A stretch of DNA of 64,000 nt, from the NCBI GenBank assembly GCA_031378345.1, contig JANNDY010000034.1:62001-126000 (forward strand), given 5' to 3'. This document shows positions 33,018-41,685 of this stretch, piece by piece; positions within the stretch are counted from its first letter, which is position 1, and each line of letters starts with the position of its first letter. This DNA is from Emticicia sp031378345. GTDB taxonomy: Bacteria > Bacteroidota > Bacteroidia > Cytophagales > Spirosomataceae. The position numbers were made by a program, and so were the translations under genes. Below the pieces are notes generated by a model. The model worked only from the letters and a program-made list of their open reading frames with translations, had not been told where the DNA came from and made no database searches.

Positions 33018-33260
33018 GTCCACAAAGTGGTCAAACTTGAATAGCCCCGAATAATAATTCGGGGAACAAAATAAGCAATTTAGTTGCGACCCCGAAAGGG
33101 TCGAACTTGCCATTTTTGTTAGTTCAATGATGTTTTCTATGAAATTTTGAGCAAATAATTGTTAATTAGTACCGTTCAACCCCTTTCGGGGTTGTTCCCA
33201 CAAATTAATAAATCCCCCGATTTTCAATCGGGGCTATTCATGTTAAAGCCCGCTGGGCTT
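33018..33260. repeat. Cluster of palindromes arranged as a nested inverted repeat
   Basis: Six short hairpins lie in 240 bases: GTCCACAAAGTGG, CCCCGAATAATAATTCGGGG, GACCCCGAAAGGGTC, AACCCCTTTCGGGGTT, CCCCGATTTTCAATCGGGG and AAGCCCGCTGGGCTT. They are ordered symmetrically: AACTTGAATAGCCCCGA at 33034-33050 is complementary (16 of 17) to 33228-33244. The GACCCCGAAAGGGTC-type pair is nested inside. No coding sequence is present from 32965 to 33425. Confidence 0.75.
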
Positions 33261-33399
33261 ATTTCGCAATAAAACTTGTCAATGAATTTTTACAGCTAAT
33301 TACATAATTCTAAGCAAAAATAAGTTTTTTCAAGCTAAATCCATCAATCCAGTACAAATTTTAGTAAATAGAAAGGTAGAATGGCACTTCAAAAAACCG

Positions 33400-33407
33400 T
33401 ACTTTTG
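33400..33407 (+). promoter_or_regulatory. -7 box of HAD phosphatase gene
   Basis: TACTTTTG matches TAnnTTTG. It lies only 18 bases before the start codon, so the leader would be about 13 nt, with little room for a ribosome binding site. Confidence 0.5.
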
Positions 33408-33425
33408 CAAAAAAACTTTTAATCA

Positions 33426-34082
33426 TTGGAAACATCAATTGCAGTAATTTTTGACATGGATGGTGTCATTTGCGACACAAATCCCTACCATTCTTTAGCT
33501 TGGAAAGCATTTTTAGAAAAATATGGTATCGCCTCCACAGAAGAAGAATTTATCGCTCACATGTATGGAAAAAGCAATAGCTATATTTTACAATATTTCT
33601 TCAAAAGACCATTTGTAGGCGAAGAATTTGACAGAATGGAGTTTGAAAAAGAAGCTCTTTTTCGTGAAATTTATGAAGCTCACGTAAAACCAATTGCTGG
33701 ACTTTTGGAATTTATTGAAGACCTGAAAGCCAATGACGTGCAAACAGGCATTGCCACTTCTGCACCATACTTAAACATGGAATTGATTTTGAGCAAATTG
33801 CCACTTCGTGATAAGATGCAATCATTGCTTGCAAGTGAAGACGTAAGCACACACAAACCAAATCCTGAGGTTTATTTGAAATCGGCTTCGAACTTGGATA
33901 TTTCGCCAGAAAGATGTGTCGTTTTTGAAGATTCATTTTCGGGAGTTACGGCAGGCAAAGCCGCAGGAGCAAAAGTTGTAGGCGTTTTATCAACTTACAA
34001 AGTAGAAGAACTACCAGTTTGCGATAGCTATATTGTTGATTATCAAGGACTTACTTATCAAAAAATAAAAGATTTGTTTTAA
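33426..34082 (+). CDS. HAD-family beta-phosphoglucomutase-like phosphatase
   Basis: The 218-residue cytosolic HAD enzyme shows all four motifs: I FDMDGVICDTNPYH (Asp nucleophile and second Asp), II GIATSAPY, III with Lys in THKPNPEVY, IV VFEDSFSGVTAGKAAG. The alpha-helical cap (about 20-90) is of the C1 type found in beta-phosphoglucomutase and sugar-phosphate phosphatases. Start choice: an in-frame stop lies at 33420-33422 and the first ATG is inside motif I, so translation must begin at the TTG at 33426 or another non-ATG codon. An MFS carrier gene follows on the same strand. Confidence 0.85.
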   Translation: METSIAVIFDMDGVICDTNPYHSLAWKAFLEKYGIASTEEEFIAHMYGKSNSYILQYFFKRPFVGEEFDRMEFEKEALFREIYEAHVKPIAGLLEFIEDLKANDVQTGIATSAPYLNMELILSKLPLRDKMQSLLASEDVSTHKPNPEVYLKSASNLDISPERCVVFEDSFSGVTAGKAAGAKVVGVLSTYKVEELPVCDSYIVDYQGLTYQKIKDLF

Positions 34083-34103
34083 CAGAACAGCCTATTAATT
34101 GAT

Positions 34104-34147
34104 TGAAATGAGTGAAAAACATTCACTCATTCACTCGCTCATTGAAT
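34104..34147 (+). repeat. GAATGAGT-type phrase repeat between HAD and MFS genes
   Basis: ATGAGTG on the left and CATTCACTCATTCACTCGCTC on the right form an inverted pair of degenerate octamers. The same phrase occurs at 63240-63290. It is why an apparent upstream extension of the MFS gene should not be trusted. Confidence 0.6.
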
Positions 34148-34152
34148 TTATA

Positions 34153-35325
34153 ATGCTAAAACACTTACGTACTTTTTTTACTCATCCACAAAGCCTTGCC
34201 ATAGGTTTAGTTTTTATTTCGGTAGGCTTTTTATTTGGCAATTGGGCAACTTTGATTCCTTTTATCAAGCAAAAATTTGAGCTAAACGATGCCCAATTAG
34301 GCTTATTGCTACTAAGTATGCCTTTGGGAGCTACCGTGATGAATCCTTTTTCGACTTATTTCATCAATCGCTTTGGCATGCTCAATACAACTATTATAGG
34401 CTTAATACTTTTATCAATAACTTATGCTATTCCAGTAAGTATCAACTCATTAGGATTAGTTTCGATGACACTTATTTTGGTCGGAATGAGTATGTCTGTT
34501 ACCAATGTAGCAATGAATACTTGTGTAACAAGCCTTGAGCATCAATTCGGAATAAATATCATGTCCACCTGCCATGGGATGTTCAGTGCGGGGCTAATGT
34601 TTGGCTCAATTATAGCAAGTATTTTGCAGGGAATGAAGGTTTTGCCTTCTTATCAGATGATTTCGAATGCTGTTTTAATTACAATGCTAACGCTATTTCT
34701 TCGACCGATTATTTTAAGCATTCATGAAGAAAAAATAACCGAAAGTGGCGGAGGGTCGCCTCCCGGTTCAAAGTTTATTTTACCAAAAGGAGCGTTGCTT
34801 TTGATGATTTTGATAAGCCTTTGTACCAATATCACAGAAGGCACAATGGCCGACTGGGCAGCGGTTTATATGCGTGATATTGTTCAAACAGATGCCTATT
34901 TTATTGGTTGGGGCTTGGCGGGTTACTCAATGTTTATGGCAATGGGTCGTTTTTTGGGCGATGCCCTCATTCCTCGATTTGGTGGAAATAACATTATTCG
35001 TGCAGGTGGAGTAATTGTAGCAGTAGGAATTCTCATTGCAGTTTTCTTACCTTATACTATTACAACAATTATTGGCTTCACCTTAGTTGGTGCGGGCGTA
35101 TCTTGTGCAGCCCCAATATTATATGGAAGTGCGGCACGAGTTCCGGGCATGGCACTTGGTGCTGGTTTGGCAACAATGAATACCTTCAGCATGGCAGGTT
35201 TTCTGACTGGTCCAGTTATCATTGGTTTTATTTCAAAAAGTGTCAATTTATCCTTTGCTATTTCATTAATAGCGATTTTGGCACTTGTTTGGGCATTTTT
35301 GGCTAATAAAGTAAAACTTTATTAG
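34153..35325 (+). CDS. Major facilitator superfamily transporter
   Basis: The 390-residue carrier has about twelve membrane segments. It is similar in layout to the YbjJ/FucP-like branch (GFLFGNWATLIPFIKQKFELND, LLSMPLGATVMNPFSTYFINRFG in the first repeat; GWGLAGYSMFMAMGRFLGD in the second). The ATG at 34153 was chosen because upstream codons come from a phrase repeat and do not look like protein. The central cytoplasmic loop contains ESGGGSPPGSK, encoded by a GC-rich stretch resembling the small palindromic insertions elsewhere. The substrate is unknown; the HAD phosphatase neighbour hints at a sugar. Confidence 0.82.
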   Translation: MLKHLRTFFTHPQSLAIGLVFISVGFLFGNWATLIPFIKQKFELNDAQLGLLLLSMPLGATVMNPFSTYFINRFGMLNTTIIGLILLSITYAIPVSINSLGLVSMTLILVGMSMSVTNVAMNTCVTSLEHQFGINIMSTCHGMFSAGLMFGSIIASILQGMKVLPSYQMISNAVLITMLTLFLRPIILSIHEEKITESGGGSPPGSKFILPKGALLLMILISLCTNITEGTMADWAAVYMRDIVQTDAYFIGWGLAGYSMFMAMGRFLGDALIPRFGGNNIIRAGGVIVAVGILIAVFLPYTITTIIGFTLVGAGVSCAAPILYGSAARVPGMALGAGLATMNTFSMAGFLTGPVIIGFISKSVNLSFAISLIAILALVWAFLANKVKLY

Positions 35326-35672
35326 AGTGCTGCGTTTTGAATTCTGATTCGAAATTAAGAAAAGAGTTGTGCCAAATTAGAAATTCCAGTTACAAAAGCC
35401 CTAAAGATAACTCAGATTTCAGCACCGCTGCGGCGGACCGCTCGGAACAAATTTTGCCACTACTCAAAAACTTTATCTTGGCACGCTTGTTTATGGAATA
35501 ATTTTTGCATACATTTATATCAGAAAGCACCGGAAAATATTTTAAAACAAAACTTATTAGCTACTTATTAAAATTAGTTGATAACCATTAAATAAAATTT
35601 AGCAAGAATATTTTTTCTTCTAAAAACAACTCTTTACCTTTATCATCGGAAACAGATAAAAGTATATCATAC
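35326..35672. other. Intergenic region with GC-rich palindrome and sigma-54-like half site
   Basis: No gene is supported. CACCGCTGCGGCGGACCGCT at 35424-35443 is a GC-rich imperfect palindrome sharing the core GCGGACCG with the element inserted in rnr. TTGGCACG at 35478-35485 is a good sigma-54 -24 half but lacks a clear GC at -12. The promoter of the next gene is not obvious. Confidence 0.4.
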
Positions 35673-36731
35673 ATGAAAAAAATCATTTACTCTCTTGGTG
35701 TCTGCCTATTGGCGGGTCAAGCACATGCACAGTTTGTAAACAATACAGACTTCTACGTTAGCGAAGGTGCAGTCGTAAGTTTTAATACTGACGTAGTAAA
35801 CGAAGGAAAACTCACCAACAATGGTAAGGTACATTTCCAGAAGAACGTTGAAAATCTTGGAGCGATAAATTCGCCAGGGACAGCAGTTTTTGATGGCAAT
35901 GGCATCCAACTCCTTAAAAGTGAAAAAGAACTTTCGTTCAACCAGTTAATTCTGGATAACGATGTAAAACTCGAAACCCCAGTTCGTATTAATGGTTCAG
36001 TAGCATTTCGTCGTGGCGTTGTTGAATCATCAGCAACCAATCCTTTGATTTTTATTGATGGTGCCAAACACACTGGAGCTTCTGATTTCTCACACGTAAG
36101 AGGTGTTGTGAAAAGAGATGGCAACGAAGCTTTTGAATTCCCTTTGGGCGATGGCACAAACTTACGTGCATTTAGCGTAGCAAGAAATTCTGAAAGCCAA
36201 ATGCTTACAGCTACTTATTTGTACAAAAGCCCATTGAATATTTCTGGCGAAGTTTCGGAAAATGTTGAAAAACTGAACGAAAACGAATACTGGTCATTAA
36301 AATCAGAAAACTTAAAAGGTTCGGCTCAACTTTCAGTAAACACACAAGGTGGTCTTGAAGAACTTGCTTACTTGAAAAGAGGTACTTGGGACGTTTTGGA
36401 AGATTCAAAACTTTCGGCATCAACTAATTTGAACAACGGAACATTGTTTACATTAGCAAGAAGCCGCAATATCAAAGCAGAAATTGGTGTTTATCCTAAC
36501 CCAACTCATGGAGAGTTTTTCTTGAAATTAGGCGGAATGAATGACAACGAAATGATTACTGTGGATATTACAAACCAAGATGGTACTACGATATTACACA
36601 AAGAAGGTATGGTTAAAGACCTCCGCAAAGCATATACTTTACCAGAAACATTGCCAGCAACTGAACTTACAGTTCGTGCAATTAGAGAAGGAAATAAGGC
36701 TTTGGTTCAGAAAATGATTTTAGAAAAATGA
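35673..36731 (+). CDS. Secreted protein with T9SS type A sorting domain
   Basis: The 352-residue product has a signal peptide (MKKIIYSLGVCLLAGQAHAQ) and a beta-rich body typical of Bacteroidota surface proteins, with the pattern DFYVSEGAVVSFNTDVVNEG repeating as stacked strands (about 25-115). A jelly-roll-like region follows. The C-terminal 75 residues form a T9SS sorting domain beginning GVYPNPTHGEFFLKLGG. It would be exported through the T9SS and anchored to or released from the surface. No catalytic motif is seen. A strong terminator follows 23 bases after the stop. Confidence 0.8.
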   Translation: MKKIIYSLGVCLLAGQAHAQFVNNTDFYVSEGAVVSFNTDVVNEGKLTNNGKVHFQKNVENLGAINSPGTAVFDGNGIQLLKSEKELSFNQLILDNDVKLETPVRINGSVAFRRGVVESSATNPLIFIDGAKHTGASDFSHVRGVVKRDGNEAFEFPLGDGTNLRAFSVARNSESQMLTATYLYKSPLNISGEVSENVEKLNENEYWSLKSENLKGSAQLSVNTQGGLEELAYLKRGTWDVLEDSKLSASTNLNNGTLFTLARSRNIKAEIGVYPNPTHGEFFLKLGGMNDNEMITVDITNQDGTTILHKEGMVKDLRKAYTLPETLPATELTVRAIREGNKALVQKMILEK

Positions 36732-36753
36732 TTTTTTGACAATAGTCAAATAT

Positions 36754-36790
36754 AAAAAAAGGTTGTTCGATTTTCGAGCAACCTTTTTTT
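36754..36790 (+). terminator. Intrinsic terminator
   Basis: AAAAAAGGTTG(T)TCGA pairs with TCGAGCAACCTTTTTT around a TTT loop and ends in a T run, directly after the T9SS protein gene. Confidence 0.85.
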
Positions 36791-36870
36791 GTTGAAAATA
36801 TTTTACTTATTTTATGCAACTTAACGTTTAATGATTACATCTAATGAGTAAATACAAAATAAAAAAAATC

Positions 36871-37554
36871 ATGAGAAAATTAATCGTTTTATTATCAATT
36901 ATTACAACAAATAGCTTTGCACAAGAACTCAAAAGGACTTTTAATCTAAAAGATTTTGATAAATTAGACATGGGAAGTTCCTTTATAATTTCCGTTACAC
37001 AAGCAAATGACTATAAAATTGAAGTGCGTGGACGTGAGCAAGATGTAAAAGATTTGATAGCCAAAGTTTCTTCAGCTAATACTTTGGAGCTTCGTTACCC
37101 TTCAAATTGGAGTGGGTGGAAAAATCATAAGGAGGTTTTCATCACTATCACGATGCCAAAATTGACAGGGGCTGAGTTTTCGGGAGCATCAAAGTCTAAT
37201 GTTTCGGGTTTTAGTAGCGATAACCTCGCCATTGAAGTTTCGGGAGCATCAAGTGCAACTTTTAATGTCAATGCAAAAAAACTTTCATTAGATTGCTCAG
37301 GTGCATCTGGACTAAAGATTATTGGTGATGGGCAGTCAATGAACGCCGAGATTTCGGGAGCTTCAAACATTAATGCTTTTGATTTTAAAGTATCATCAGC
37401 CAATGTAGATGCCTCTGGTGCAAGCGATGCAAAGGTCTATGTAACAAGCAAAATTATAGCGTCTGCAAGTGGTGCAAGTAGCGTTCGCTACAAAGGTGGG
37501 GCGTCGGTTACATCAAATACTTCTGGTGCCGGTTCGGTGAAGTCGGTGAATTAA
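36871..37554 (+). CDS. DUF2807 (GIN domain) secreted beta-helix protein
   Basis: The 227-residue product has a signal peptide MRKLIVLLSIITTNSFAQ and then a DUF2807/GIN 'auto-transporter adhesin head' domain. FNLKDFDKLDMGSSFIISVTQ opens the domain and a series of parallel beta-helix turns follows, each marked by SGAS (EFSGAS, EVSGAS, DCSGAS, EISGAS, DASGAS, SASGAS). The repeats occur every 20 or so residues. Proteins of this type are exported to the envelope or surface; function is unknown. An ATG nine codons upstream (36844) is possible but gives a worse signal peptide. Confidence 0.88.
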   Translation: MRKLIVLLSIITTNSFAQELKRTFNLKDFDKLDMGSSFIISVTQANDYKIEVRGREQDVKDLIAKVSSANTLELRYPSNWSGWKNHKEVFITITMPKLTGAEFSGASKSNVSGFSSDNLAIEVSGASSATFNVNAKKLSLDCSGASGLKIIGDGQSMNAEISGASNINAFDFKVSSANVDASGASDAKVYVTSKIIASASGASSVRYKGGASVTSNTSGAGSVKSVN

Positions 37555-37631
37555 AAATAGATGCGAGATACAAGAGTTTTTTAAACCGGTGTTGAGCAAC
37601 ATTAGCTGATATTTTCAAAATTAATCATTGT

Positions 37632-37671
37632 AAAAATGCCTTGTTTTCAGTCGAAAGCAAGGCATTTTTTA
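37632..37671 (+). terminator. Intrinsic terminator
   Basis: AAAAATGCCTTG pairs with CAAGGCATTTTT, followed by Ts. It separates the DUF2807 gene from the next promoter. Confidence 0.85.
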
Positions 37672-37679
37672 TTTCGTTC

Positions 37680-37687
37680 TATTTTTG
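37680..37687 (+). promoter_or_regulatory. -7 box of NnrU/ICMT-like gene
   Basis: TATTTTTG fits TAnnTTTG and lies 28 bases before the chosen start codon. Confidence 0.5.
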
Positions 37688-37714
37688 CAATATTTGTATT
37701 TCAACAAAATCACA

Positions 37715-38293
37715 ATGATGCTACTTATTTTTTCTTGGCTACTTTATGGGGCTATTCATAGCTTCATGGCAAGTAATTTTTGCAAAGCTTTTATGGCTAA
37801 AATTTCGGGAAAGAAATTTCGTTTTTACCGATTGCTTTATAATGCCATTGCTTTTATTTCGCTCTTGCCAGTTTTGTATTTGCAATTTTCGACAGAAGAG
37901 GTTTCACTATGGCAAGTATCTGATTATCAGGCAGTTATGGGTAAATTTATTTGTGTTTTAGGCGTAATTTTCATTGCAATTGCTTTGCAAGGTTACGATT
38001 TGAGCGAATTTAGTGGAGCAGATTTACAGAAAAACAATAAGCCACAACAACTCAAAACCGATGGATTATTGCAATATGTTCGCCACCCGATTTACTTTGG
38101 TATCTTGCTTTTAGTATGGGGATTATTTATTGCTGATGCTTCTACGAGAAGTTTGGTTGGAGCAATTGTCGTTACTATTTATTTATTTGTAGGCATTTAT
38201 TTTGAAGAAAAAAAGTTAGTTTTAATATTTGGCGAACAATATCAAAATTATCAAAAACGAGTGGCAATGTTAGTGCCTTTTTTGAGGTTTTAA
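37715..38293 (+). CDS. NnrU/isoprenylcysteine-methyltransferase-like membrane protein
   Basis: The 192-residue membrane protein has about five or six hydrophobic segments. Its C-terminal signature is that of PEMT/ICMT-type methyltransferases: a RHPIYFGILLLVWGLF block (about 129-144), then EEKKLVLIFGEQYQNYQKRV (about 167-186), where Arg-His-Pro and Glu-Glu bind SAM. It might methylate a lipid or isoprenoid thiol; bacterial members are mostly uncharacterised. The ATG at 37715 is used because the upstream extension overlaps the promoter. Confidence 0.75.
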   Translation: MMLLIFSWLLYGAIHSFMASNFCKAFMAKISGKKFRFYRLLYNAIAFISLLPVLYLQFSTEEVSLWQVSDYQAVMGKFICVLGVIFIAIALQGYDLSEFSGADLQKNNKPQQLKTDGLLQYVRHPIYFGILLLVWGLFIADASTRSLVGAIVVTIYLFVGIYFEEKKLVLIFGEQYQNYQKRVAMLVPFLRF

Positions 38294-38414
38294 GAAAAAA
38301 GTAGTAGATTGGGAAAGAAGGAAGATACCACAAAAAATAATACCTCTAAAACTAAGCAACAGGTATCATTATTGCTAAATTACGTGCAAAATCTATTCAT
38401 CTAACACCTATTCT

Positions 38415-40385
38415 ATGCTGAAAATTATTAAAATCGCAATAATCTGCAGCTTTGCTGTGGCATCTTTTGCCCAAGAAAAAGTTTCTCTTCCAGTTTTTAA
38501 ATTTGGTGAGGTTTCTCCCCAAGAAATCAAAATGAAAGTTTATGCAAAAGATTCGTCGGCAGAAGCGGTGGTTTTGTATGATGCTGGCGATACTTATTTT
38601 GAAATAATGGGAAATAATATTTACATCACACAATTGATTCATGAACGAATAAAAATCTTGAAAAAATCTGCCTTAGAAAGAGGTTCTATTAAAATTCCAG
38701 TGCTTAAATTTAGTGGCACAGCTCCCGAATATTTGAGCGACATTAAGGGCTTTACCTATAACGATAATAACGGTTCGCCAACAAAAGACAAGCTTACAAA
38801 AGACATGATTTTTCAGGAAAAAGCATCAGAAACGACAACTTTTACCAAAATTTCGATGCCAAATATTAAAGAAGGTTCTGTCATTGAGTATAGTTACAAA
38901 AAACAAACACCAATGACAATTAATAATAACCCGACAACTTGGTATTTTCAACAAGGAATTCCTGTTGAATGGAGCGACTTGAAGGTTACGATTCCCGCCT
39001 ATTTTTATTATAGAATGATAATGAATGGCTATTTGTCACTATACCTTAATGAAAATAAAGAAGTCAATATTAGCGAATTTAATGTTCATGGCACACAATA
39101 TCATTTTGTGGTGAAAGATGCTCCTTCCTTTAGAGATGAGCCATTTATTACAACAGAATCTGACTATCTTTCAAAAATTGATTTTGAATTAGCAACTGTC
39201 AATTGGCCCAGCTTTTTGGTAAAAGATTTTTCTTTAGATTATATTTCTTTGAACAAAACGCTTTTGGAAAGAGAAGATTTTGGTTTACAGCTAAAGAAAA
39301 CTGGTTTTTTGAAAGATGCTGCTGCCGAAATAAAGGTTCAAAACAGCGATTCTACAAGCAAATTGCAGGCTGCAGTCAATTTTATTGTTAAAAATGTAAA
39401 ATACAACGACTCAGAAGGAATGTATAGCGATGGACTAAAAAAGATTTTGGAGAAAAAAACTGGCGATGCAGGAGATATAAATTTGATGTTAGTCGCATTA
39501 TTACGAGAACTTGGTTTCGATGCCAATCCTGCCATTTTGAGTACTCGTGACCATGGCAGAATTCATGAACAATATGCCCTTTTGAAGCGTTTTAATTATG
39601 TGGTAGCACATATCGAAAAGGGTGGAAAAGACTTTTTTATTGATGCCACCGACGAGCAATTAAAAGTTGGAATGTTACCTTATGCTTGCCTCAATCATAA
39701 GGCTTGGCTGGTGCATCCAACTAATGCTCGACTTCTTATGCTCGAACCTACCGAAAAAGATATAGAATTTGAAAAAGCCGATATAAAAATAAACGATGAG
39801 GGCGAAATGACAGGCATTTTTACAAAATCTTATGGTGGCTATAGTGCATGGGGAGCAAGAAAAGCCTTTAAAAAAGATGGAAAAGAGAAGTTTTTGGAGG
39901 CGGTGAAAAAAGGAAAAACTAATTGGACAATTGCCAAAGCCGACTATGCCAACACCGATGACGTAACTGTACCAATGGAAGCAAAATATGAAGTAGAAAT
40001 GACCGATTTTGTTACAAAAGCAGGGAATATGATGTACTTAAAACCCATGCTTTCGGAAGGGCATAACGAAAATCCGTTTAAAGATTCTGACCGAAATTTT
40101 CCGATAGATTTTGCTATTCCGATGGATGAAACTTTTATGGCTACTTTCGAAATTCCACAAGGTTATTCGGTTTTGGAAGCTCCAAAAAATGTAGCATTTT
40201 CGTTGCCTGAAGGTGGTGGCAAGTTTACTTACGTAATCAATAGTTTGGGAAATAAAATTTCGGTTACGAGCCGATTAAGTTTCCGAAAAACTGTCTATAA
40301 CTCTGGCGAATATTTATTTTTAAAAGAATTTTATGACCAAATCGTGAAGAAACATAATGAACAGATGGTTTTGAAGAAAATTTAA
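38415..40385 (+). CDS. DUF3857 transglutaminase-like protein with substituted active-site Cys
   Basis: The 656-residue exported protein has a signal peptide (to VASFAQ), a DUF3857 beta domain (about 25-260; SVIEYSYKKQTP is typical), a transglutaminase-like domain and a C-terminal beta domain (DUF2569/3858-like, VTSRLSFRKTVYN). In the transglutaminase part the usual Gly-Asp-Cys-Lys-Asp is KTGDAGDINLMLVALLRELG, with Ala at the Cys position, while the His-side (FNYVVAHIEKG) and Asp-side (FFIDATDEQ) blocks remain. Catalysis by the normal mechanism is therefore unlikely. Such variants are common in Bacteroidota; a binding or scaffolding role is inferred. Confidence 0.88.
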   Translation: MLKIIKIAIICSFAVASFAQEKVSLPVFKFGEVSPQEIKMKVYAKDSSAEAVVLYDAGDTYFEIMGNNIYITQLIHERIKILKKSALERGSIKIPVLKFSGTAPEYLSDIKGFTYNDNNGSPTKDKLTKDMIFQEKASETTTFTKISMPNIKEGSVIEYSYKKQTPMTINNNPTTWYFQQGIPVEWSDLKVTIPAYFYYRMIMNGYLSLYLNENKEVNISEFNVHGTQYHFVVKDAPSFRDEPFITTESDYLSKIDFELATVNWPSFLVKDFSLDYISLNKTLLEREDFGLQLKKTGFLKDAAAEIKVQNSDSTSKLQAAVNFIVKNVKYNDSEGMYSDGLKKILEKKTGDAGDINLMLVALLRELGFDANPAILSTRDHGRIHEQYALLKRFNYVVAHIEKGGKDFFIDATDEQLKVGMLPYACLNHKAWLVHPTNARLLMLEPTEKDIEFEKADIKINDEGEMTGIFTKSYGGYSAWGARKAFKKDGKEKFLEAVKKGKTNWTIAKADYANTDDVTVPMEAKYEVEMTDFVTKAGNMMYLKPMLSEGHNENPFKDSDRNFPIDFAIPMDETFMATFEIPQGYSVLEAPKNVAFSLPEGGGKFTYVINSLGNKISVTSRLSFRKTVYNSGEYLFLKEFYDQIVKKHNEQMVLKKI

Positions 40386-40392
40386 TAAAAAT

Positions 40393-41127
40393 CTAAAACT
40401 CGAATTTTCCTTCATTTTTTGTCTTTTCAATGATTTTAAAAATTTCTTTTTTGCCTTTCGAAGAAATTTTATGCGATACAGCTACCGCTGACGTAAAATA
40501 AGCGATTTTAGTATAAAGTTGGTCTTTCCCAAAAAAATCTTTTTGATTAGTCAAATCACTCAAACGGATTTTTTGCGAAGTCAAATATTTCAATTCTGTA
40601 CGATAATCAATGTACCGTTGAATACTATCTTGCGAAGCCACAAATCTGTAGTCGAGCATCAAAGCCAGGCCTTCGTCGAACCATGTTGGGATGTTTGCTT
40701 TGGTTTTCCACCAACCGACTCTTGTCATGAGTTCGTCATGGCACATTTCGTGGGCAATTACGTCAGTATTAAGTCCGTCGGTATTTAAAATTATCCACGA
40801 GCCAAAAGGAGTTCCGATACTACAACCCGCTCCTTCCGAGCTTTGGCAATACTTTTTATAGGTTTTGGCATTTTTGCAAAAAATAATTTTGGCTACGCCT
40901 TCTTGCTTTCCCCAAAAACCTACGATTCGTTTTTTTGCATTTTTTACATAACTTTTTAGTGAATCTTGTTGTTTCTTAGATATACTTTTTTCGACAAAAA
41001 CACTCGACTGTATTTCTTGAAAATCATCATATTTTACAAAAAAACAACGAAAAAACTGTGGAAAAGTCCAAGTAAAAATCAAAAAAAAGCCAATAATCAC
41101 TATTCCTACATTTTTTATATACTTCAT
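40393..41127 (-). CDS. Membrane-anchored zinc peptidase-like protein
   Basis: The 244-residue product has an N-terminal membrane segment (VGIVIIGFFLIFTWTFPQFF, about 7-26) and a periplasmic domain. Its metal-binding motif is DVIAHEMCHDELM (about 139-151; HExxH type with Cys in the variable place), followed by WFDEGLALMLDYR, in which the Glu is the third ligand, as in gluzincin-type 'peptidase MA' proteins. The start at 41127 excludes an upstream segment that comes from a REP element. It is convergent with the DUF3857 gene with only 7 bases between them. Confidence 0.75.
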   Translation of the reverse strand: MKYIKNVGIVIIGFFLIFTWTFPQFFRCFFVKYDDFQEIQSSVFVEKSISKKQQDSLKSYVKNAKKRIVGFWGKQEGVAKIIFCKNAKTYKKYCQSSEGAGCSIGTPFGSWIILNTDGLNTDVIAHEMCHDELMTRVGWWKTKANIPTWFDEGLALMLDYRFVASQDSIQRYIDYRTELKYLTSQKIRLSDLTNQKDFFGKDQLYTKIAYFTSAVAVSHKISSKGKKEIFKIIEKTKNEGKFEF

Positions 41128-41135
41128 TTTTTTAT

Positions 41136-41160
41136 GGACGAAGTGAAACTTCGTCCCACA
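41136..41160 (+). repeat. Isolated REP palindrome
   Basis: GGACGAAGTGAAACTTCGTCC is followed by CACA. The stem sequence differs from the RAYT-locus copies but the tail CCACA and hairpin length are the same, so it may be a dispersed target of the RAYT at 6.1-6.7 kb. Confidence 0.6.
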
Positions 41161-41186
41161 ATATATTTTATTCAACGATTATAACT

Positions 41187-41194
41187 TAACTTTG
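41187..41194 (+). promoter_or_regulatory. -7 box of cytochrome b / CcmF operon
   Basis: TAACTTTG lies 33 bases before the cytochrome b start codon. Confidence 0.55.
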
Positions 41195-41226
41195 ACAAAA
41201 TTTTAAACAAAAACCACAAAAATTTT

Positions 41227-41664
41227 ATGTACTCGATTATACAACCGATTCACTCCTACCTTGCTTTTGCAGCATTATTTCTTTTAGGATTTGCGACAAT
41301 CAATGGTATTTTGGGTTCTTCAAGTCAAAAGGCTTTTGAAGCGAAAGATGCAAATATCAACAAATTTGCTCTTATTGCCACCCATACAATGTTTCTTTTA
41401 GGATTGATTTTATTGTTCGTTTCACCAGTTGCACAGTCAGCTTTTGCCGACATGAAAGCCGCCATGAAAGATAGCGATGTTAGAAAAGCTGTTGTTGAAC
41501 ATCCATTTGTTAATATCATTGCCGTTATATTAGTAACTATTGGCAACGCTCGTGTGAAACGTGCGGTGGGTAATGGTCGTAAATTTAAACAAACTGCTAT
41601 TTTCTTTGGTATAGCATTGTTGTTGATTTTGAGTAGAATTCCTTGGGGAGCTTGGTTTGATTGA
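41227..41664 (+). CDS. Small membrane cytochrome b-like protein
   Basis: This 145-residue protein has four membrane helices. Histidines lie at helix positions expected for heme b or similar cofactors: IQPIHSYLAF (helix 1), ATHTMFLLGL (helix 2) and VVEHPFVNIIAV (helix 3). The layout, including LLLILSRIPWGAWF at the end, is the one I associate with short proteins called cytochrome b in Cytophagales. It is 21 bases upstream of the CcmF/CcsA gene and probably co-transcribed, which supports a role near heme or cytochrome c maturation. Confidence 0.7.
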   Translation: MYSIIQPIHSYLAFAALFLLGFATINGILGSSSQKAFEAKDANINKFALIATHTMFLLGLILLFVSPVAQSAFADMKAAMKDSDVRKAVVEHPFVNIIAVILVTIGNARVKRAVGNGRKFKQTAIFFGIALLLILSRIPWGAWFD

Positions 41665-41685
41665 AAAATTGTTTAAAATCTAATT

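Noticed and set aside
33018..33260. CRISPR array in the palindrome cluster
   Set aside because: The units are different short hairpins with mirror order, not identical direct repeats with unique spacers; no cas gene is nearby.
34099..34152. Upstream extension of the MFS gene
   Set aside because: Encoded by an inverted phrase repeat and not hydrophobic; the ATG at 34153 is the natural start.
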